From contig NZ_CP091285.1 in the NCBI RefSeq assembly GCF_021650975.2, positions 2,418,001 through 2,482,000 of the forward strand: DNA of 64,000 nucleotides. The letters are read 5' to 3'. The DNA is from Flavobacterium jumunjinense (GTDB lineage: Bacteria > Bacteroidota > Bacteroidia > Flavobacteriales > Flavobacteriaceae). Position 1 is the stretch's first letter. Every line of letters starts with the position of its first letter. Positions 18,106-26,526 of this stretch are shown here, in pieces. Under the pieces are notes generated by a model that saw only the letters and a list, made by a program, of their open reading frames with translations, was not told the DNA's origin and did no database searches. The position numbers were made by a program, and so were the translations under genes.

Positions 18106-18366
18106 GTTTCCTAAAAAAGAAGTCTGCAAACTTAATTTTTCATTTTAAAATAGCTGTACGTTTTCTCGCAATGAATAGTAGTTTTAACAAAATATACAGT
18201 TTATCTGTAAAATTAATTTTTATACGAATAACCTTAATTTTAACATATTTTGCAGAAAAAATGTAACGTGTTTAACATTTGAATTTAGTTACTTTGGGTT
18301 TCTGAACCGATTAAATTTTTAAATGAGTAATTTTATACTATTATTAATAAATAAATTTTAAGTAAA

Positions 18367-18519
18367 ATGAAACATTTTAAAAGTTTTAAATCAGAAAAAA
18401 ATCTATTAACAGTTAAGCAGCTAAGAGCTATTAACGGAGGTGATGATGCTCCAACAACTACTGAACAAGAAGAATTAGAAAAAGATAGAGGCGGAGGGCG
18501 TCCAAAAACAAATGGTTAA
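18367..18519 (+). CDS. short GG-leader peptide
   Basis: 50 residues. Leader MKHFKSFKSEKNLLTVKQLRAINGG with double glycine at 24-25, then a 25-residue acidic/Gly-rich peptide (DDAPTTTEQEELEKDRGGGRPKTNG) with no cysteine, unlike the other two GG peptides of the window. Three bases separate it from the membrane protein gene downstream, so the two form an operon; the neighbour could be an immunity or sensor protein. Confidence 0.6.
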   Translation: MKHFKSFKSEKNLLTVKQLRAINGGDDAPTTTEQEELEKDRGGGRPKTNG

Positions 18520-18522
18520 AAC

Positions 18523-18972
18523 ATGATTAAAAGATTAATTCCTTCATTCCTGGTAATTTTATCAGGAATGATTTTATTAGGTGATATTTTTATAGATCAT
18601 TATCAAATTGAATTTGATAATCTATACGGTTATAATTCAACCTCTAATTTTGTTTATTGGTTGTCTATGATGGTAAGTCAGGTTATATTAATTATAGCAT
18701 CTCAATTTAGACCTTATAGAATTAGTTATTTATCTCCTTTGTATATTCTTTTTCTCAATATGTATTGGATTTTTATTTCAGATGATTACAACGATAAATC
18801 ATATTTTAACATTGGTGTTTTGGGGATTTCTTTTGCAATATTAGTTGCTGTTTCTTTAATCACTATGATAATAAATAAAGAAAAACAAGAAGCTATTGCT
18901 ACTAGTTCCCGTATGGAATTATTGGAAAGGGTTTTTGATTTAACGGTTTTAAAAATCAAAAAAAAGCAATAG
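18523..18972 (+). CDS. membrane protein in the GG-peptide operon
   Basis: 149 residues, four membrane segments (about 4-25, 42-62, 70-88, 98-120), then a cytoplasmic basic helix ending KIKKKQ. Family unknown. Position between a GG-leader peptide and a 69-residue protein suggests one functional unit, perhaps peptide immunity. Confidence 0.55.
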   Translation: MIKRLIPSFLVILSGMILLGDIFIDHYQIEFDNLYGYNSTSNFVYWLSMMVSQVILIIASQFRPYRISYLSPLYILFLNMYWIFISDDYNDKSYFNIGVLGISFAILVAVSLITMIINKEKQEAIATSSRMELLERVFDLTVLKIKKKQ

Positions 18973-18978
18973 GAATTA

Positions 18979-19188
18979 ATGAGATCTGAAAAATCAAAAA
19001 AAGCTGTAGCTACTTATTCAAAATTAAATTTCATTGTTGCTGAAGCAATAGACAGGGTTCATAATGGTCTGTTAACTGAAGAGGAATACAATGAAATAAT
19101 TTTAAATGTAGAAATGGAAATGAAAAAAACGGAAAGAACCAAACAGGGCATTCCGTTTAAAGATTTTTTATACAGAATTATAAACTAA
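18979..19188 (+). CDS. small hypothetical protein
   Basis: 69 residues, helical and charged (MRSEKSKKAVATYSKLNFIVAEAI...). Last gene of the 18367-19188 operon; ends 10 bases from the convergent repressor gene. Confidence 0.5.
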   Translation: MRSEKSKKAVATYSKLNFIVAEAIDRVHNGLLTEEEYNEIILNVEMEMKKTERTKQGIPFKDFLYRIIN

Positions 19189-19198
19189 TCCAGAAGTA

Positions 19199-19714
19199 TT
19201 ATTTTTTGCTTTTGTGGTGTGTTTCTATATTTTTTGCTTTTTCTAAATTCTCTTTCAATTTCATTAATTCAAAATATTCTTCAATTTCACTAAAAAGAGT
19301 TTTGTTTGTTTCTAATGAAGTATCAAGCTTGTTTTCTATCCTAGTAATTATCTCTAAAGTGTTTTTCTCTTTCTCGTAACTTTCTACTTTCTCTTTGTAG
19401 AAAGCAATCAATTCGTCTCTTATTTCAATCTCTTTTGCAACAACATCAATATTTGTTGCAACATTTGTTGCAATGTCATTTTTAACAAACTTTCCACTTT
19501 TAGTTTCTTCTAAAGATGTGTTTATAAATGCATCAATTGTAATGTCAAAATATTCACAGATTCTTTGTATCGTGTCTATTTTAGGTTGTGCTTTTTTAGA
19601 AATATAAGTATTTATTGTACCTCTTTTTAAATCAAAGATTGCACCTAATTCATCTTGTGAACTTCTCATTCTAGTAACTAAATAAGAAATATTTTCAGAA
19701 ATATAATTTTCCAT
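19199..19714 (-). CDS. XRE-family repressor of element B (CI-like)
   Basis: 171 residues from the ATG at 19714 (MENYISENISYLVTRMR); the ORF extends upstream to 19750 but that would overlap operator sequence. HTH at about 8-58 (SQDELGAIFDLKRGTINTYISKKAQPKIDTIQRICEYF), then NDIATNVATNIDVV and a long coiled coil for oligomerisation. No protease-like S24 domain, so induction would not be by RecA-stimulated self-cleavage. Divergent from the early operon across a region with three operator-like repeats. A fragment of its homologue survives in element A. Confidence 0.8.
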   Translation of the reverse strand: MENYISENISYLVTRMRSSQDELGAIFDLKRGTINTYISKKAQPKIDTIQRICEYFDITIDAFINTSLEETKSGKFVKNDIATNVATNIDVVAKEIEIRDELIAFYKEKVESYEKEKNTLEIITRIENKLDTSLETNKTLFSEIEEYFELMKLKENLEKAKNIETHHKSKK

Positions 19715-19765
19715 GTAAAAAATACGAGTTTTTAAAATACTGATTATCAAATAAATATAAATTAT

Positions 19766-19846
19766 AACGCATTTTATATGATATTTTAATCGTAAAATAT
19801 GCGAGATATCAAAAAATATATGTAATATTGTCGTATCAAAATACGA
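19766..19846. promoter_or_regulatory. divergent control region with three operator-like repeats
   Basis: Three related palindromes: AACGCATTTTATATGA (about 19766-19780, degenerate), TCGTAAAATATGCGA (19790-19804) and the perfect TCGTATCAAAATACGA (19831-19846). A half site ATACGA also lies at 19722-19727 near the repressor start. The layout resembles a lambda-type switch between repressor and early genes. Confidence 0.6.
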
Positions 19847-19850
19847 AAAA

Positions 19851-20087
19851 ATGATAAGTGTAGCAGAATTTAAAAAGGAAAGAGATGCGAAAGTAAAATC
19901 GCGTTATGAGGAGAAAAAGGAAATTTCTGGAAGAGTGGCTGCTCTTTCAGAAACTGCTACCGAGTTCGGTTTATCCAAACATACAGTAGATAGTATTATC
20001 TATCCTAGAAATAAAAAGAAAACCAATATCGTGCCAAAACTGGAACAGCTTGCAACAAATGTTGCAACAAATATTGAACAACAATAA
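19851..20087 (+). CDS. small HTH-like protein, Cro-position
   Basis: 78 residues. Charged N-terminus, then ETATEFGLSKHTVDSIIYPRNKKK, which reads like a helix-turn-helix, and a C-terminus LATNVATNIEQQ encoded by GTTGCAAC repeats. First gene of the early operon, starting four bases after the perfect operator. Role in the lysis/lysogeny decision is inferred from position. Confidence 0.55.
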   Translation: MISVAEFKKERDAKVKSRYEEKKEISGRVAALSETATEFGLSKHTVDSIIYPRNKKKTNIVPKLEQLATNVATNIEQQ

Positions 20088-20104
20088 ATCTAATACTAAA
20101 AAAT

Positions 20105-20287
20105 ATGAGTACACCAATTCCAATAGTTGAGCTTGCATCGCTTTGTAAAGTCAACTTTGATAAGCCACTTAAAATAAATGTTACTGTTGAAATAACGCTA
20201 CCCAATGGGGAAATATATTTGGGAAGAGGTGAAAGCGAAGAAGAAGCTGCACAATATGCAGCAATTGAAGCTTTAAAAGAAATCTAG
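20105..20287 (+). CDS. 60-residue protein resembling a double-stranded-RNA-binding fold
   Basis: The middle and end (LKINVTVEITLPNGEIYLGRG ... SEEEAAQYAAIEALKEI) match the second half of dsRBD domains: three strands, a Gly-rich turn and an Ala-rich helix (usual pattern G.G.SKKEAK..AA..AL). The first helix is shortened (IPIVELASLCKVNF), as the dsRBD start 'P...L.E......' would be. Element A keeps a broken copy. Function unknown. Confidence 0.5.
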   Translation: MSTPIPIVELASLCKVNFDKPLKINVTVEITLPNGEIYLGRGESEEEAAQYAAIEALKEI

Positions 20288-20309
20288 TTACAAACAAACA
20301 AATATAAAC

Positions 20310-20456
20310 ATGGAAGAAATAATGAAATCACAAGAAAAATACATTAAAAGAAGCTCGTTCTTTTTTGGGTGTTTTATAGGGTTAACGGTTGGTTTACTTG
20401 TTTTTTGGCTGCTTACTTATTTAATAGTTACAGGAAGTTTAAGCTTTAAATTTTAG
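20310..20456 (+). CDS. small single-pass membrane protein
   Basis: 48 residues (MEEIMKSQEKYIKRSSF...). Basic N-terminus, one long membrane segment (about 17-42) and a short tail. Compact early operon spacing (3 bases to the next gene) supports it being a gene. Function unknown. Confidence 0.5.
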   Translation: MEEIMKSQEKYIKRSSFFFGCFIGLTVGLLVFWLLTYLIVTGSLSFKF

Positions 20457-20459
20457 AAC

Positions 20460-20663
20460 ATGACGAACCAAATTATTGAAAACACAAAAGCATTCCAGGA
20501 ACTAGCTCCATTAACAAAGGCAATCTATCGTCAAAAGACAATGATGAACAGGGTTAAAAGCGAGCTTGAAATAGCAAGAGAAATTGGGATTGAAGAATAT
20601 AACAATTTATACAATCCAAGACCATATACATTAAAAGTTATCACAGAATTATTATCTATCTAA
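20460..20663 (+). CDS. small helical early protein
   Basis: 67 residues, charged and helical, no motif recognised (MTNQIIENTKAFQELAPLTK...). Tight operon spacing on both sides. Confidence 0.5.
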   Translation: MTNQIIENTKAFQELAPLTKAIYRQKTMMNRVKSELEIAREIGIEEYNNLYNPRPYTLKVITELLSI

Positions 20664-20674
20664 GTTAAAAAACA

Positions 20675-20878
20675 ATGTTTGCAGAAACCGTACATACTAT
20701 CTATAAAAGCTTGCCCGATGCAGAGAGGGAACGCTTTATGGTTATGATGCAAAAGGAGATGCAAGCAAGAGAAAAACCTAAGAAGAAAGTTAGAGTAAGT
20801 AATGTTCCAACGGTAGAAGAATACATAGACATTGCTTATGCAGTAATGAACAGAAGAAAAACCAGCATTAAACAATAA
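20675..20878 (+). CDS. small helical early protein, conserved in element A
   Basis: 67 residues, MFAETVHTIYKSLPDAERER..., homologous to 11815-12012. Helical N-terminus, a basic middle (KPKKKVRVSN) and an EEYIDIAY helix. Survival in a heavily deleted relative suggests it has its own selective value. Downstream of both copies lies a matching stretch (TAATGCACACCCTA). Confidence 0.55.
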   Translation: MFAETVHTIYKSLPDAERERFMVMMQKEMQAREKPKKKVRVSNVPTVEEYIDIAYAVMNRRKTSIKQ

Positions 20879-20991
20879 TGCACACCCTACCAATTCGCAA
20901 GTTTTCTTGCATTTATTCCCTTGAAGTTGAGGACGCACAATTTGGGTTAATTAGTGTCCTCTTCCGATAGGTTAACTACAAACTTTATAGC

Positions 20992-21192
20992 ATGAAAGGA
21001 AGTCCAAAATACAGAACCATTCAATCCGATTTAGATAAAATTGGATTAATGACCGCCATAGTAAGAGAAGGAGCAAAGACCTATACTTTCATTATTAACG
21101 GACAAGTTATAAAGTGTTTTAAAAGAAGAGATTCTATAAACAGAAGGCTCTTAAAACTTCATAAAAAGCATATAAAAACGCAAAGTAATTAA
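20992..21192 (+). CDS. small basic early protein
   Basis: 66 residues, beta-hairpin-like middle (TYTFIINGQVIKCF) and strongly basic helical end (KRRDSINRRLLKLHKKHIK). Possibly nucleic-acid binding; no family recognised. Confidence 0.45.
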   Translation: MKGSPKYRTIQSDLDKIGLMTAIVREGAKTYTFIINGQVIKCFKRRDSINRRLLKLHKKHIKTQSN

Positions 21193-21203
21193 AAATCAAA
21201 GCT

Positions 21204-21410
21204 ATGAAAAACGTACTATCAAAAATCAAATGGAAATTACTTTTAATTTCTTCAACGATCACATTTATACTGTTAACGCCACTATTATATCAATTGGCAT
21301 TGTCCTATAAATCACAATCCATGATTAACGATGTTTTGGTGTTTTCTAAGTCTTTTATAGTTGCACTTGTGCTGTTGTTTTTTATCACTTTTTTAAATAA
21401 AAACAAATAG
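21204..21410 (+). CDS. small two-segment membrane protein
   Basis: 68 residues with two membrane segments (about 10-32 and 45-64) and basic ends. One base separates it from the replication-like gene. Function unknown. Confidence 0.5.
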   Translation: MKNVLSKIKWKLLLISSTITFILLTPLLYQLALSYKSQSMINDVLVFSKSFIVALVLLFFITFLNKNK

Positions 21411-21411
21411 C

Positions 21412-23127
21412 ATGCAAGATTCAAACCCACTTGGTGCATTATTTAAAAGTTCTATTTTTGGTAAGATTACACCAGTAAACAACGGAAATAATGTTCCCAC
21501 TATCTCGTTGCAACATTCATTGCAACAACAATCGAAAAGCGTTAAAACGAATAAATCAAAACCTACAATATACGTTCCTTCTAGTAGAAACGAACGCCCT
21601 TTGTATGCTGTTTATCCCAACATAAACAACGAAGCATTTACTGCAACAATGAATTGTTTTAGAGTCTTTGTTGCAAAACTAAACGACTACAGAAGAGACG
21701 AAAACATATTGATTGACAACTACAACGAAGAAGTGAAAAAGATTGAATTAAACAGCAATCAAATCACGTTGAAAAAGCTATTCATTAAAAAACATAAAAC
21801 CCTATGTGCAACGCAATACAACAAAGAAGTTGCTGCTTTTTTCGATACGCATAAATTTAAACTTCCAAAGAAGAAATTACACATTGTAAAATACCAAACA
21901 GAGCTTGTTTTTCAGCAGTTTTTGCATGAATATGCTACGCAGTTAAAGGAAAACACAAAAGTATTCAAACAGTTAGGCATTGAAGAGAAAAGACCATTAA
22001 AACAGCTTGAAATCAATTCGTTTAAAATTGTTTCGTTGCAACGTAATGGCGTGAAAAGTATTGATGTTTCTAAAGAGACAATAAAGAACCATAGAAGGCA
22101 TTTAGTAGAAGCAGGAGTATTGTTTGATTATACCTTTTGCGGACACAAAAGAGGTGTTAAATGCCACATAAATAGCGAAATTTTGACGGTTTTAGACCTC
22201 AAAACCCAGCAATTAACCACTATTGAAAATCAGTTAGTTAAGGAGAGAACCGCTAAAAATTTTGGTAATAACAAAGAGGTTACCGTAACAGAATTAAAGA
22301 ATAATAACATAAAAGAGAATGTTGAAAACATTTCTCTTGGAAAAGGAACGGCTTCGCCTGATAATTCATTTGTTTTTTACGGTAACACCAATTCGCAAGA
22401 TGAAAAAAAGCAAACTGGGGCGGCCGCGAAAAATGTTAAACTTTCTGAAAGTTTACTAAAACTAATCGAAAACGAGTACGATTTGTGTAATAATCTAGCA
22501 GCAGGGAAGTACAACAACTATAAACCTATCGATATTCGTGCTTTATACCAAGAATCTTTAAACGGAACCACAACTCGAGAACAGTTTAAAGAATTGGTTA
22601 TTCAAGATTTTTTCAAAAATGCAGCTCGACTGTACAGAAACTCAACTCCCTATTTTGGTTCTTGGTTAAAAGCTTACTTATCGTGGATGCAACGAAAATT
22701 CTTAGTCAATGGGAATTTATACCGCAAGGATTTAATGGTAGAGAAGCTGCAAGAGTTCCGCTGGAGATTGAACCATGCAACAAAATGGTTTCAAGCAAAA
22801 GGAGTGCGCCCATTATTCCCAAACCAATATTTTGACTTTACAAGAACGACTTCAAAGGAAATTGGTTTTGAGTTTACTAAAAACGCATACACAAGAAGTC
22901 AAAACTCATTAACCAACAAAGCAAAGCAAGAAAACAAGATGTTAGCCGATGCTAAAAAGCGAAAAGAACGCATCAACCATGCAAAGAAATTCGATTTAGC
23001 TTTTAAACGTTTTACCAACAATAGAGCAACGCTTAATGATACGTTAGACTACATCAAAAACAACTTACCTGAAAACTTCAGGGATAAGTTTAGCGAACGA
23101 TTAATTGAATATTCAACTAAAAAATAA
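21412..23127 (+). CDS. large early protein, candidate replication initiator
   Basis: 571 residues, the biggest early gene. A winged-helix-like segment lies at about 205-255 (VSKETIKNHRRHLVEAGVLFDYTFCGHKRGVKCHIN, split here by commas in function only: HTH followed by wing). The C-terminal half has a conserved-looking helical part (TPYFGSWLKAYLSWMQRKF) and a basic end. The layout resembles plasmid/phage replication proteins with an N-terminal winged helix, but I see no HUH motif, helicase P-loop or primase motif. It contains several GTTGCAAC sites and a GCGGCCGC. Confidence 0.5.
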   Translation: MQDSNPLGALFKSSIFGKITPVNNGNNVPTISLQHSLQQQSKSVKTNKSKPTIYVPSSRNERPLYAVYPNINNEAFTATMNCFRVFVAKLNDYRRDENILIDNYNEEVKKIELNSNQITLKKLFIKKHKTLCATQYNKEVAAFFDTHKFKLPKKKLHIVKYQTELVFQQFLHEYATQLKENTKVFKQLGIEEKRPLKQLEINSFKIVSLQRNGVKSIDVSKETIKNHRRHLVEAGVLFDYTFCGHKRGVKCHINSEILTVLDLKTQQLTTIENQLVKERTAKNFGNNKEVTVTELKNNNIKENVENISLGKGTASPDNSFVFYGNTNSQDEKKQTGAAAKNVKLSESLLKLIENEYDLCNNLAAGKYNNYKPIDIRALYQESLNGTTTREQFKELVIQDFFKNAARLYRNSTPYFGSWLKAYLSWMQRKFLVNGNLYRKDLMVEKLQEFRWRLNHATKWFQAKGVRPLFPNQYFDFTRTTSKEIGFEFTKNAYTRSQNSLTNKAKQENKMLADAKKRKERINHAKKFDLAFKRFTNNRATLNDTLDYIKNNLPENFRDKFSERLIEYSTKK

Positions 23128-23131
23128 CGAT

Positions 23132-23356
23132 ATGGCATTTTGGAGTAAAGACAAAAGTAAAATTAAACTAGCAGTTATGTTTCCGCATGGACAGAAAAAC
23201 CAAAACTGGTATTCGCCTATAAAGTATAATAACTGGACCAATGAAAGAATCATTCAAAAGACATTGAACAACGTACAAGAAAAGATAAAAGGCTTTTCTA
23301 AAATTCAAGTCTATGACGTTGCAACGGACACGCTAATTTATATAATTGAACCATGA
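23132..23356 (+). CDS. small hypothetical early protein
   Basis: 74 residues from the ATG at 23132 (MAFWSKDKSKIKLAVMF); an upstream TTG at 23105 inside the previous gene is less likely. Overlaps the next gene by four bases. No motif recognised. Confidence 0.5.
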   Translation: MAFWSKDKSKIKLAVMFPHGQKNQNWYSPIKYNNWTNERIIQKTLNNVQEKIKGFSKIQVYDVATDTLIYIIEP

Positions 23357-23691
23357 AAAAGATTGTTATTAAAAACGTATCAGCAGACGAACTATTAACG
23401 TTGCAACAAGAAATGTACGATTATCATAATGCGCTAGAGAAAACGTTTAAAAAGGCATCAAATCTATTAGATGCGATTATTACATTAGACATTGCTTTTC
23501 GATTATGGTTCTTGTTTAGAACAAAGATTGAAAGGCAAACACCAAAGAACGGTTTTCAGATTTCTTTAAATGCATCGGAAGCTGCCGTATTATTAAAAGT
23601 ATGCCTTTGGAGTCATAAAATTGGAGACTATGAGAGAAACGTAAAATTGAAATACTCTAATTACCTGGACCAACAAATAAAGAGTTTGTAA
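23353..23691 (+). CDS. hypothetical early protein
   Basis: 112 residues, helical, with a Leu-rich middle (NLLDAIITLDIAFRLWFLF). ATGA overlap with the previous gene and one base to the methylase gene. Function unknown. Confidence 0.5.
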   Translation: MKKIVIKNVSADELLTLQQEMYDYHNALEKTFKKASNLLDAIITLDIAFRLWFLFRTKIERQTPKNGFQISLNASEAAVLLKVCLWSHKIGDYERNVKLKYSNYLDQQIKSL

Positions 23692-23692
23692 A

Positions 23693-24469
23693 ATGATATT
23701 AACGAGATTAGGCAACAAAAGAAAAATGAAAGAGCATTTATATAGTTATTTCCCTGAACACAAAATGAGAATCGAATTGTTTTTTGGTGCAGGTGGTTCT
23801 TACTTCTATTTGCCAGAACCAAAATACTCAATTCTTAATGACCTTGATGATGATGTTACAAATCTATACCATGTAATTAAGACTGATAGAAAAGAGTTTG
23901 AAAAGGAAATTTTAATGATGCCAATTACTCAAAATTTAATTAAGTATTGGAAGAATAATCAAGAAAGTGATCCTATTAAAAAAGCCTTACGTTTTATTTT
24001 ACTATCTAATTTTACTTATTTAGGTAAAGGAGATACGTTGCGTTTAGGATTGGATAACACAAAGAGAGTGTTAATTAAGAATATTGAGCCTACTTTTTTA
24101 AAACTTCAAAATACCAAAATTACAAATGATGATTTTAGAAATGTGATACCTAAAATTTCCTTCAGTAAAAAGTTGCTTACAAAAAAGCAGTCTTTTGTTT
24201 ACCTAGATCCAGTTTATTTGGATACTGAACATTATTATAAAGTTCCAAAATGGACTGAAACAGATACTTTAGATTGTTTTAAAATAATGCAAAATTCAGG
24301 TATTAATTGCGCAATGAGTGAATTTGACAATGAAATGATTTTAGACTTTGCAAGCGATTTTAAAATGAAAGTTAATTATCTAAAAAATAGAACTAATATT
24401 AGAAACAGAAGAAATGAAATTTTAATAACTAATTATAATAATACACCTCAATTAAAAATTGAATTATAA
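23693..24469 (+). CDS. D12-class DNA adenine N6-methyltransferase
   Basis: 258 residues. N-terminal LTRLGNKRKMKEHLYSYFP and FFGAGGSYFYLPEPKYSILND form the SAM pocket (FxGxG). The catalytic motif reads DPVY (YLDPVYLDTEHYY) instead of the usual DPPY, and the C-terminus has the class end RRNEILITNYN. Orphan enzyme without a restriction partner, as in many phages, where it protects DNA or times replication. Its target site cannot be read from the sequence. Confidence 0.8.
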   Translation: MILTRLGNKRKMKEHLYSYFPEHKMRIELFFGAGGSYFYLPEPKYSILNDLDDDVTNLYHVIKTDRKEFEKEILMMPITQNLIKYWKNNQESDPIKKALRFILLSNFTYLGKGDTLRLGLDNTKRVLIKNIEPTFLKLQNTKITNDDFRNVIPKISFSKKLLTKKQSFVYLDPVYLDTEHYYKVPKWTETDTLDCFKIMQNSGINCAMSEFDNEMILDFASDFKMKVNYLKNRTNIRNRRNEILITNYNNTPQLKIEL

Positions 24470-24492
24470 CCTACCTTAACTATCCCGTTGCA

Positions 24493-24930
24493 ATGAGTCA
24501 AACAAAGCCAATCCCTTTTTTAGTAGACAAAAAAAAACTTAGAACAATGTATAACGATCTTCCCAGTGGAGAAGTTATTGGAGCTTTAAAATTTATTGTA
24601 GAAAAGACAATTTTGAAAACTCCTTTTTCTAAACGAACAATTAAATGTCAAAGCTTGAATCATTTAGAATTTGCCGAATTCGTTGCAATGTACGGTACAC
24701 CAAAAGGTTATTTTATCACCAAAGAGTTTGAACAAACCTTGCAACAATTAAAAGCAGACAACACAAAAGAAACCGCTTCTAGGATTGAAAAATGCATCGC
24801 AGAAATTAGAAAGAAGTTCACAGAATTAAACACACCTGAAGAGAAACTAAAAGCGTTGCAACAAAGTTGTTTTGCTTACAACTTGGATGCAACGTTTATT
24901 AAGAAAATTATAGGATTTAAAAATGATTAG
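24493..24930 (+). CDS. hypothetical early protein
   Basis: 145 residues, helical, starts in the ...GTTGCAATGAG context. A Leu/Lys-rich coiled-coil part at about 85-120. No family recognised. Confidence 0.5.
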   Translation: MSQTKPIPFLVDKKKLRTMYNDLPSGEVIGALKFIVEKTILKTPFSKRTIKCQSLNHLEFAEFVAMYGTPKGYFITKEFEQTLQQLKADNTKETASRIEKCIAEIRKKFTELNTPEEKLKALQQSCFAYNLDATFIKKIIGFKND

Positions 24931-24932
24931 TT

Positions 24933-25160
24933 ATGAGAACAAAAATTATTTATAAAAAGGGTTGGTATCATTTAATTAGAATAAGATTTTTTATAAATGA
25001 AGAAATAGACTATTCTAAAAATTTAGAATGGATAAAAAATAAACAACAGAAATATCACTTTTTTTTTGAAGAACAGTTAAGAATAAAAAAGAAATTTAAA
25101 CCAATTTTTTTAGAGAGTAAAAAAAATAATAACGCAACACAATTATGGCAAAAGCTTTAA
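24933..25160 (+). CDS. small basic hypothetical protein
   Basis: 75 residues, Lys/Phe-rich, AT-richer than its neighbours. Two bases after the previous gene and 16 bases overlap with the next. Function unknown. Confidence 0.45.
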   Translation: MRTKIIYKKGWYHLIRIRFFINEEIDYSKNLEWIKNKQQKYHFFFEEQLRIKKKFKPIFLESKKNNNATQLWQKL

Positions 25161-25396
25161 AATCGGATAAACCATTATATGCCCTAATCAATAAAAATTT
25201 CATTATTAGAGTATTAGAAAATCCAAAGGAAAACCCGCTAAAAAACACCAAATTAACCTCTGCAAACAAGCTTTCAAACTATTTGCAAGACGAACCGCTT
25301 AAAATGAAGCTTTTTAACAAAGCTTTAGATGGTGGAAAAGATAAATACACGTTTTTAATACGAAGTAGGCTTAAAATTGAATTTCATGCAAAATAA
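25145..25396 (+). CDS. small basic hypothetical protein, last early gene
   Basis: 83 residues (MAKALKSDKPLYALINKNF...), basic, ends in a shared terminator. Function unknown. Confidence 0.5.
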   Translation: MAKALKSDKPLYALINKNFIIRVLENPKENPLKNTKLTSANKLSNYLQDEPLKMKLFNKALDGGKDKYTFLIRSRLKIEFHAK

Positions 25397-25415
25397 CTTT
25401 TTTTTAAAGTTATTT
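25391..25415. terminator. bidirectional terminator between early operon and PLD cargo
   Basis: AAATAACTTT / AAAGTTATTT with a T tract; it overlaps the stop codon of the zinc-ribbon gene on the minus strand. Confidence 0.75.
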
Positions 25416-25556
25416 TATCTTTCTTTTAAATAGGTTTTTAAAAATGGAAAATAGTTTTCTTTTTTCAAAGTATATTCCACACCCCTCGCAAAGTATTGGG
25501 TAATCTTCTTTTTCAAAGCCATATCTTTTTCTACAGTTATCACAGAATTCAGCCAT
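25410..25556 (-). CDS. zinc-ribbon miniprotein in the PLD operon
   Basis: 48 residues, MAEFCDNCRKRYGFEKEDYP... with two CxxC knuckles (CDNC and CEGC) 18 residues apart and a basic C-terminal helix. Starts two bases after the stop codon of the PLD gene, so the two form an operon. It may be a nucleic-acid-binding or zinc-structured partner. Not seen in element A. Confidence 0.6.
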   Translation of the reverse strand: MAEFCDNCRKRYGFEKEDYPILCEGCGIYFEKRKLFSIFKNLFKRKIK

Positions 25557-25558
25557 AA

Positions 25559-26422
25559 TTATACTTCATTTATTAATTTAAAAACTGTATCAATTATATT
25601 AATTTTTTTTGTTACTATTTTTTCTAACCCATTTAAGTTAATATCTACTTCAAAGCCTCGTTCTAAATAGATGTTTATTTGCTTGTGATTCCAGTAAAAT
25701 CTAATTTCAGGTAATAATTTTTTAAGATTTTCTTCTTGTCTTTTCTTAATTTGTTCAAAATTTTCTTTGCTGTTAAATTTGAAATCAATTCGACCGTTTA
25801 TAATTAAATCAATTCCTTTATATGGGAAATCAATAACTGTTACATGATCTTTAAAACTGATATCATATGATGGGTATCTTGTTTGTAATATTTTTTCAAT
25901 AGATGGAAGGTAAAAGTTCCATTGTTCATTATATTTAGAAGTAAGTTTTAAATGCTTTTCAATTAAGTTATTTTCATTTATTAGACTAAAATCTTTTTCA
26001 ATCATTGATGAATTCTTGATTGATTCAACTTCTTTTAATGTATCATTAAATATTTGTAAATCATTTTCTTTATCAATTAAAATCCCCATTTCCCTATTAT
26101 TTCTTTCTGAAAATTCATATAGATTCATTGAAGTAATTATCATTGAACTTTCATTGAAATAACATTTTGCATGTAGGTTTTCGCAATAGAGAATTTCTAT
26201 GTTTTTCAATGAGTAAAGTTTTTCTTTCTCGCTATTAGCTAATTGATTTTTGCCATAAATTAAAGTTATTCTAATGTTTTCTTTGTCAGCATCATAAATT
26301 CTTTCTAATAGATTTCTACTTAATTTTAAATATGGAGTAACAAGAGTAAGAGAGTTTATAGAATTTAGAATAATTTGTTCAATATAAAATGAGTTACCTA
26401 CAGTAGTTAAAAATTTTGCCAT
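25559..26422 (-). CDS. phospholipase-D-fold nuclease-like protein (cargo)
   Basis: 287 residues from the ATG at 26422 (MAKFLTTVGNSFYIEQII, the usual start of this family); an in-frame ATG at 26506 lies only about 14 bases after the predicted transcript start. One HKD-type motif: His84 and Lys86 in LHAKCYFNE, then TSMNLYEFSERNNREMGI. A single motif implies a dimer. The C-terminal half (about 150-287) is a separate alpha/beta domain with no recognised motif. Known: such proteins act as nucleases or phosphodiesterases, often in defence. Transcribed against the phage genes from a TACGTA promoter. Confidence 0.75.
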   Translation of the reverse strand: MAKFLTTVGNSFYIEQIILNSINSLTLVTPYLKLSRNLLERIYDADKENIRITLIYGKNQLANSEKEKLYSLKNIEILYCENLHAKCYFNESSMIITSMNLYEFSERNNREMGILIDKENDLQIFNDTLKEVESIKNSSMIEKDFSLINENNLIEKHLKLTSKYNEQWNFYLPSIEKILQTRYPSYDISFKDHVTVIDFPYKGIDLIINGRIDFKFNSKENFEQIKKRQEENLKKLLPEIRFYWNHKQINIYLERGFEVDINLNGLEKIVTKKINIIDTVFKLINEV

Positions 26423-26526
26423 TACGTTTAAAATAATTCTTTTGAAATTCACTTCTGCGAATATAAAGGGTTTCGTATTCAACTTAAATACATTTTTTAT
26501 GTACATTTTGTTAAAATTTTCACTTC

